Shown here: one piece after another, positions 60,480 to 64,000 of the stretch
How positions within the stretch are numbered: position 1 is the stretch's first letter
How the letters are laid out: every line of letters begins with the position of its first letter
Assembly: GCA_021613375.1 (NCBI GenBank)
Contig: CM038711.1
Coordinates: forward strand, 19,639,694-19,703,693
Length of the DNA stretch: 64,000 nucleotides
Direction: 5' to 3'
DNA from: Megaleporinus macrocephalus
Lineage: Eukaryota; Chordata; Actinopteri; Characiformes; Anostomidae
Position numbers and translations under genes: made by a program
Notes under the pieces: generated by a model
The model's input: the letters and a program-made list of their open reading frames with translations, nothing else
Told to the model about the DNA's origin: nothing
Database searches by the model: none

Positions 60480-60860
60480 TTGGTGGTAGAGGGCAACAAC
60501 TGCTGTACGGCGCATTCACAATACCACACGCGGTGGATGAGTGGCCCATCAGGTGAATGCAGGTTGTCAGAGGAGACAAACTGCAGCTCCTGGGAATGCC
60601 CTAGATCTGACAAATCCTCCCTACCATCAGTCACCTCCTCCAGGCTCGGCAAGCCGGCCCGCTCCCCGCTCAGGGTCACACCAACCAGCCGCCACAAGCT
60701 GTTCATCTCCAGGTGTTCATTAATGATCTCCGCCTTGATGCCACACGCACACCTCCATGGTGAAGTGCAATACCTCACTGCGCTAATTACGAGTGAGAGG
60801 ACAGGCTGTGTGAAATTCACTAATCCGCCGCTAAATGTCAAACAGTAAACTGCTGACTCT
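60480..60860. promoter_or_regulatory. Candidate enhancer or unrecognised exon
   Basis: Repeat-free, GC-balanced and ordered. Homeodomain-type sites are GTTCATTAATGATC near 60,715, TAATTA (60,784-60,789) and TAATCC (60,821-60,826, OTX/PITX type). Frames are open on both strands for more than 120 codons (minus 60,437-60,841; plus 60,480-60,848). Neither protein is recognisable and no clean splice pair was found. A regulatory element is preferred. Confidence 0.38.
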
Positions 60861-63819
60861 CCAGGCGCTCCTCAGACGCCATGGCACACTGCAGAACTGT
60901 TGAGGGCTCGCAGTTGTGGCACCTAATGCAAATGTGAAGATGAAGGAAGGAATTGGACACATGGCTTCAAAGCACAAGGCAGAAGGGACGGTCATGAACC
61001 AGCAATAGACATGGCAGGCTGGAGAGAGCCAGTTGAGGAAACTGCCAGGGAAAACCCTACCTAACAATAGCACAGCTAGCTCATTAACATCCCACTAGCA
61101 GAGGACCATGAGGGGAAAAAACAAAAACCTGTATTTTACCCTGCCTGTGTTTTTTGAAGCATTCCCAGTCTTCTGATACTCCCTCTGCCCCTCTTTCCCA
61201 CCCCTTTTTTTGGAGTCATAGAGAAAGGCAACCCCGGCGTCATGCATAACATCTCACATAACAGCATAACAGCGTCACATGCGTAAGTACCGCCACTGCT
61301 TCGCTTCCCATTAAGTGGCTGAGCCACACAGTCAATTATCTTGGTTCAGGGAGGCAAAAGCCCGTACAAGGCCCTGATAGCGATACGCTTTAGTGGCTGT
61401 GCAATGAGAAGGGAGGAGGAAGTGTTTAAGCCAGGCAATTTTTCATAAGGGAAAGGCAAGGCAATGAGATGCTCCACTGCTACCAGTATTATATAAAGAC
61501 CAGAGAACGCGGAACCTTAATGGGGGACATTTGGGGTTATTATTATTAGGCTGTCAGCTTTAGTCTCAGCTACGGTGGTAATATCCCACCTCCACTCCAA
61601 CCCCCAAGGCATCACCACCGCAGGCTGGATCAATCAACACAGAACTGTGATTCTCCTGCACAAACTGCTAGTGTTATTGCAGCTGGGCCCATTTCTAGGC
61701 CATGCTGTGGTAAATAAAGCTGTAAGTCTAGTAAGCATTCCACATTAAGCTGAAAGGACAAGCTAAATGTTTGTTCAGGCATACAATGACAGTAAACCAA
61801 CATGTTTCATTTATTGTTTATTAAGGAGAAGAGCTGGAATTACCTAAGGATAGAAATGCATAGTCCAGTGTCATTTCATTTTAGTCCAGTTTCATCTGTT
61901 TTGTAATTTTAAGTTTTGTACACTATGCATGTCTACACGACTTTCCATTCCATCTTTCAAAGATCTACAAATACTGTGGTTGGAAAGATCCAGTTGTTGA
62001 TGTGCTAAAAGTAAAGTTCCTATCTATTCTTTCCTCTACAAACCATTCTGAGTCCACATCTGGACAGGAGGAGGCTTATGTGATTATTTTACAGCAAAGG
62101 GAAGCTGTCCATCTGCACAGGACTAAGCGTGAAGCCACAAAGGCCCTTTTCATGTGGCTACTGTCGAGAACATTGCTAGCGTCTGAAGCATTTCCATCCT
62201 CCCCTTTTTCCTCACGATGCATACACCGCCCTCCTTTTCAGATCAAAGCCCCCCCTCCCACCCTTCCCCAACTCTGAGAAATGACCAGCAGCTACTGGGC
62301 CCATCCTTTCAACAAACCTTCAGTGTAGCTCCTCTGCTTCATACCATTAGCATGTGCCATCCACATGGCTGGCAGTGAACAAAACGCACACTGTAGTCTA
62401 CCCTTGCTATTGTTTGAAGCGTGTTCAAAGGGAGGAAAGGCTGATTCGACGTGGAAGCATCTATTAAACAAGCAAGCCTCCCTCTAGTTCCCCTGGGAGA
62501 AAGAGAAAGAAAAACAGTATTTCGCAGGCCCGACCCCACAAAGGCAGAAAAGACATGCAGAGTAGATGAATAGTCAGGAGCGGCCAATTTTGGTACTCCA
62601 GGATACGTTTGAAAAGGTTGTTGTGATTAAATGTGTGCACCAGTGCATGTGTGTTCACGTGTATGTGCGTATGTGTGCATCGGGGGTGCACGTACTATTG
62701 GACAATGAAAAACAAACAGCTCTTCAGAGAATCTGCATTCCCAAATTAAGCTACAGCTTCCAAAAGAGGAGACGCCCTTAGGATGCTGTAGACGCTGCAG
62801 CCACCCACCAGAATGGAGCTGAGTTTCATGCCAATCAAGACCTGTTTGCAAGATTAAACTCCAACCTGAAAGAAGGCGAAAACAAAGACGACAACCATGA
62901 GAAGCTTCTGACTGTAAATGCTAACCTCTTCAAGAGTCTCTCCATAATACTGGCGCATTCTAATGAGACCGAGAGAACGTGGGTGTTTCGAGGGAGAAGC
63001 CACTGTCTAAATCGAGATGGTTCCATCTCTGAATCAATAGGTCCTCACAAGAACTGGGGAGACAAGATCTTGGTGGAGAACAGTTGGTGCTCTGTGCGGA
63101 GCTAGAGGTGCACAGAGTCAAGCTCTGGACACAACCCTGCAGAGGTCTGTACTCCTGGGGCTTATGTCACATGTGCTAACATCAGTTACGATGCTTAGCT
63201 TATGATAAGATCCTCTCAGGTTAGAAGCCCTACGGTGGTACTACAACCACATGTGACTCACAGTCGCACATTAAAGCAAAGGGCAGTCTCGCACATGTTT
63301 GAGACAAGAGGAGAACTGCATATATTTGCACCTTGCTGAGGCAGAACGGAAATTCAGCAAGACGACTTACTGCACAGCATAATTTAGTTATGGTACATAC
63401 ATCAGTGGATTATTTTGATCCACTCCCTCAAGCTTGTGAACTCTTATTTGGAGAGACTGCTGACTCGTCCGTGCTTCAACATACCCTTCCCCTCTTGTTT
63501 TTTCATTTTGCTTCTATTTTTTTATTCGTTAGAACGCACTTCAGATGCCTTAGAGATGCTGCTTAGCGTGAGGTTTTTCTCAGAAGCCACCCCAATCAAT
63601 CAGGGCAGCATTGCCCTTCTATGGAGACAGGGACGGTACTTCTCTGCTCATTCGTCTCAAGCTGCCTCTGCTCGTTCTCCCGCCTGCTTGTTTTCACACT
63701 GATCTCGCTACGTCGCTAACATGATGACTTACTAGGTTTTTCAGCAGCTTGGTTTCCTACTGCAAACACACGGACACACTTACATGCCCCCCCACTCTCA
63801 GTAGAGCCATCACCCCTAA
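60861..63819. other. Mixed non-coding stretch with possible further regulatory patches
   Basis: 61,320-61,700 is repeat-free and ordered (CAGTCAATTATCTTGG near 61,329, a TTATTATTATTAGG run near 61,536) and may be regulatory. 62,620-62,700 is GT/CA-rich. No gene or mobile element supported. Confidence 0.35.
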
Positions 63820-64000
63820 TTTTCATTTTGACAGCTGGAGAATCAGCCCAAAATGCTTGGCATGGTATCAGCCAGCACATTAAGTTGGAGAAGGACTGCT
63901 GGCATGATCGGGATGTTTGATTCGAATTCTATCCTCCATCAGGCTTTTGTCACAATATTCAGGCAGGGAGGTTAAGCATCTGTTTTATCAAACACCTGTA
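63820..64000. promoter_or_regulatory. Candidate regulatory island cut by the window end
   Basis: CATTTTGACAGCTGGAGAAT (TGACAG, a TALE/MEIS-type site, overlapping the CAGCTG E-box), CACATTAAGTTGGAG and GTCACAATATTCAGGC in repeat-free sequence running to the end of the window. Confidence 0.3.

Overview
The window looks like nuclear DNA of a ray-finned fish. Evidence is the low coding density, many di- and trinucleotide microsatellites, and two degenerate copies of the fish DANA/Mermaid-type V-SINE (36.6 and 44.8 kb). There are also several short fragments resembling non-autonomous DNA transposons I recall from fish genomes. No complete protein-coding gene, tRNA, rRNA or CRISPR array is recognisable. 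The longest open frames are either products of a tandem repeat or chance frames without a recognisable domain.

Layout. 1-27 kb is AT-rich non-coding DNA broken by islands of more balanced, motif-dense sequence (about 1.7-2.3, 5.4-6.1, 7.6-8.0, 12.7-13.0, 18.8-19.3, 20.3-21.1 and 24.9-25.2 kb). I read these as possible cis-regulatory elements. At 27.0-28.4 kb there is a CpG-dense promoter zone: a CRE, two CCAAT boxes, an ETS site and a CACGTG E-box lie within 155 bp (28.14-28.30 kb). A GC box plus TATA box facing right sits at 27.82-27.85 kb, and three splice-donor-like sites lie on the minus strand at 27.43, 27.71 and 27.77 kb. This is the best evidence for a gene start, but no coding exon can be attached to it in either direction. 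28.4-47 kb is again non-coding, with a MITE-like element, two copies of one unclassified repeat (31.8 and 39.1 kb), the SINE copies and further enhancer-like islands.

The most striking object is at 48.4-52.15 kb: about 150 tandem copies of a 22-25 bp unit, in two arms of opposite orientation that meet at about 49,655. The arms are roughly 1.24 and 2.49 kb, so the locus is a giant imperfect inverted repeat. Its outer ends begin and end with TACAC...GTGTA. The whole array also lies between an inverted pair of 18-19 bp sequences at 47,465 and 52,357, suggesting nesting inside an older DNA transposon. The right arm has 70, 166 and 330 bp higher-order repeats and unit variants not noticed in the left arm. 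This is a foldback-like architecture and the best candidate here for something undescribed.

52.4-64 kb is richer in balanced, homeodomain-site-containing islands (53.0-54.7, 57.8-58.1, 60.5-60.9 and 63.8-64.0 kb). The pattern suits a gene desert or large intron near a developmental regulator, but I could not identify the locus. All regulatory-element calls rest on composition and motifs alone; no conservation test was possible.
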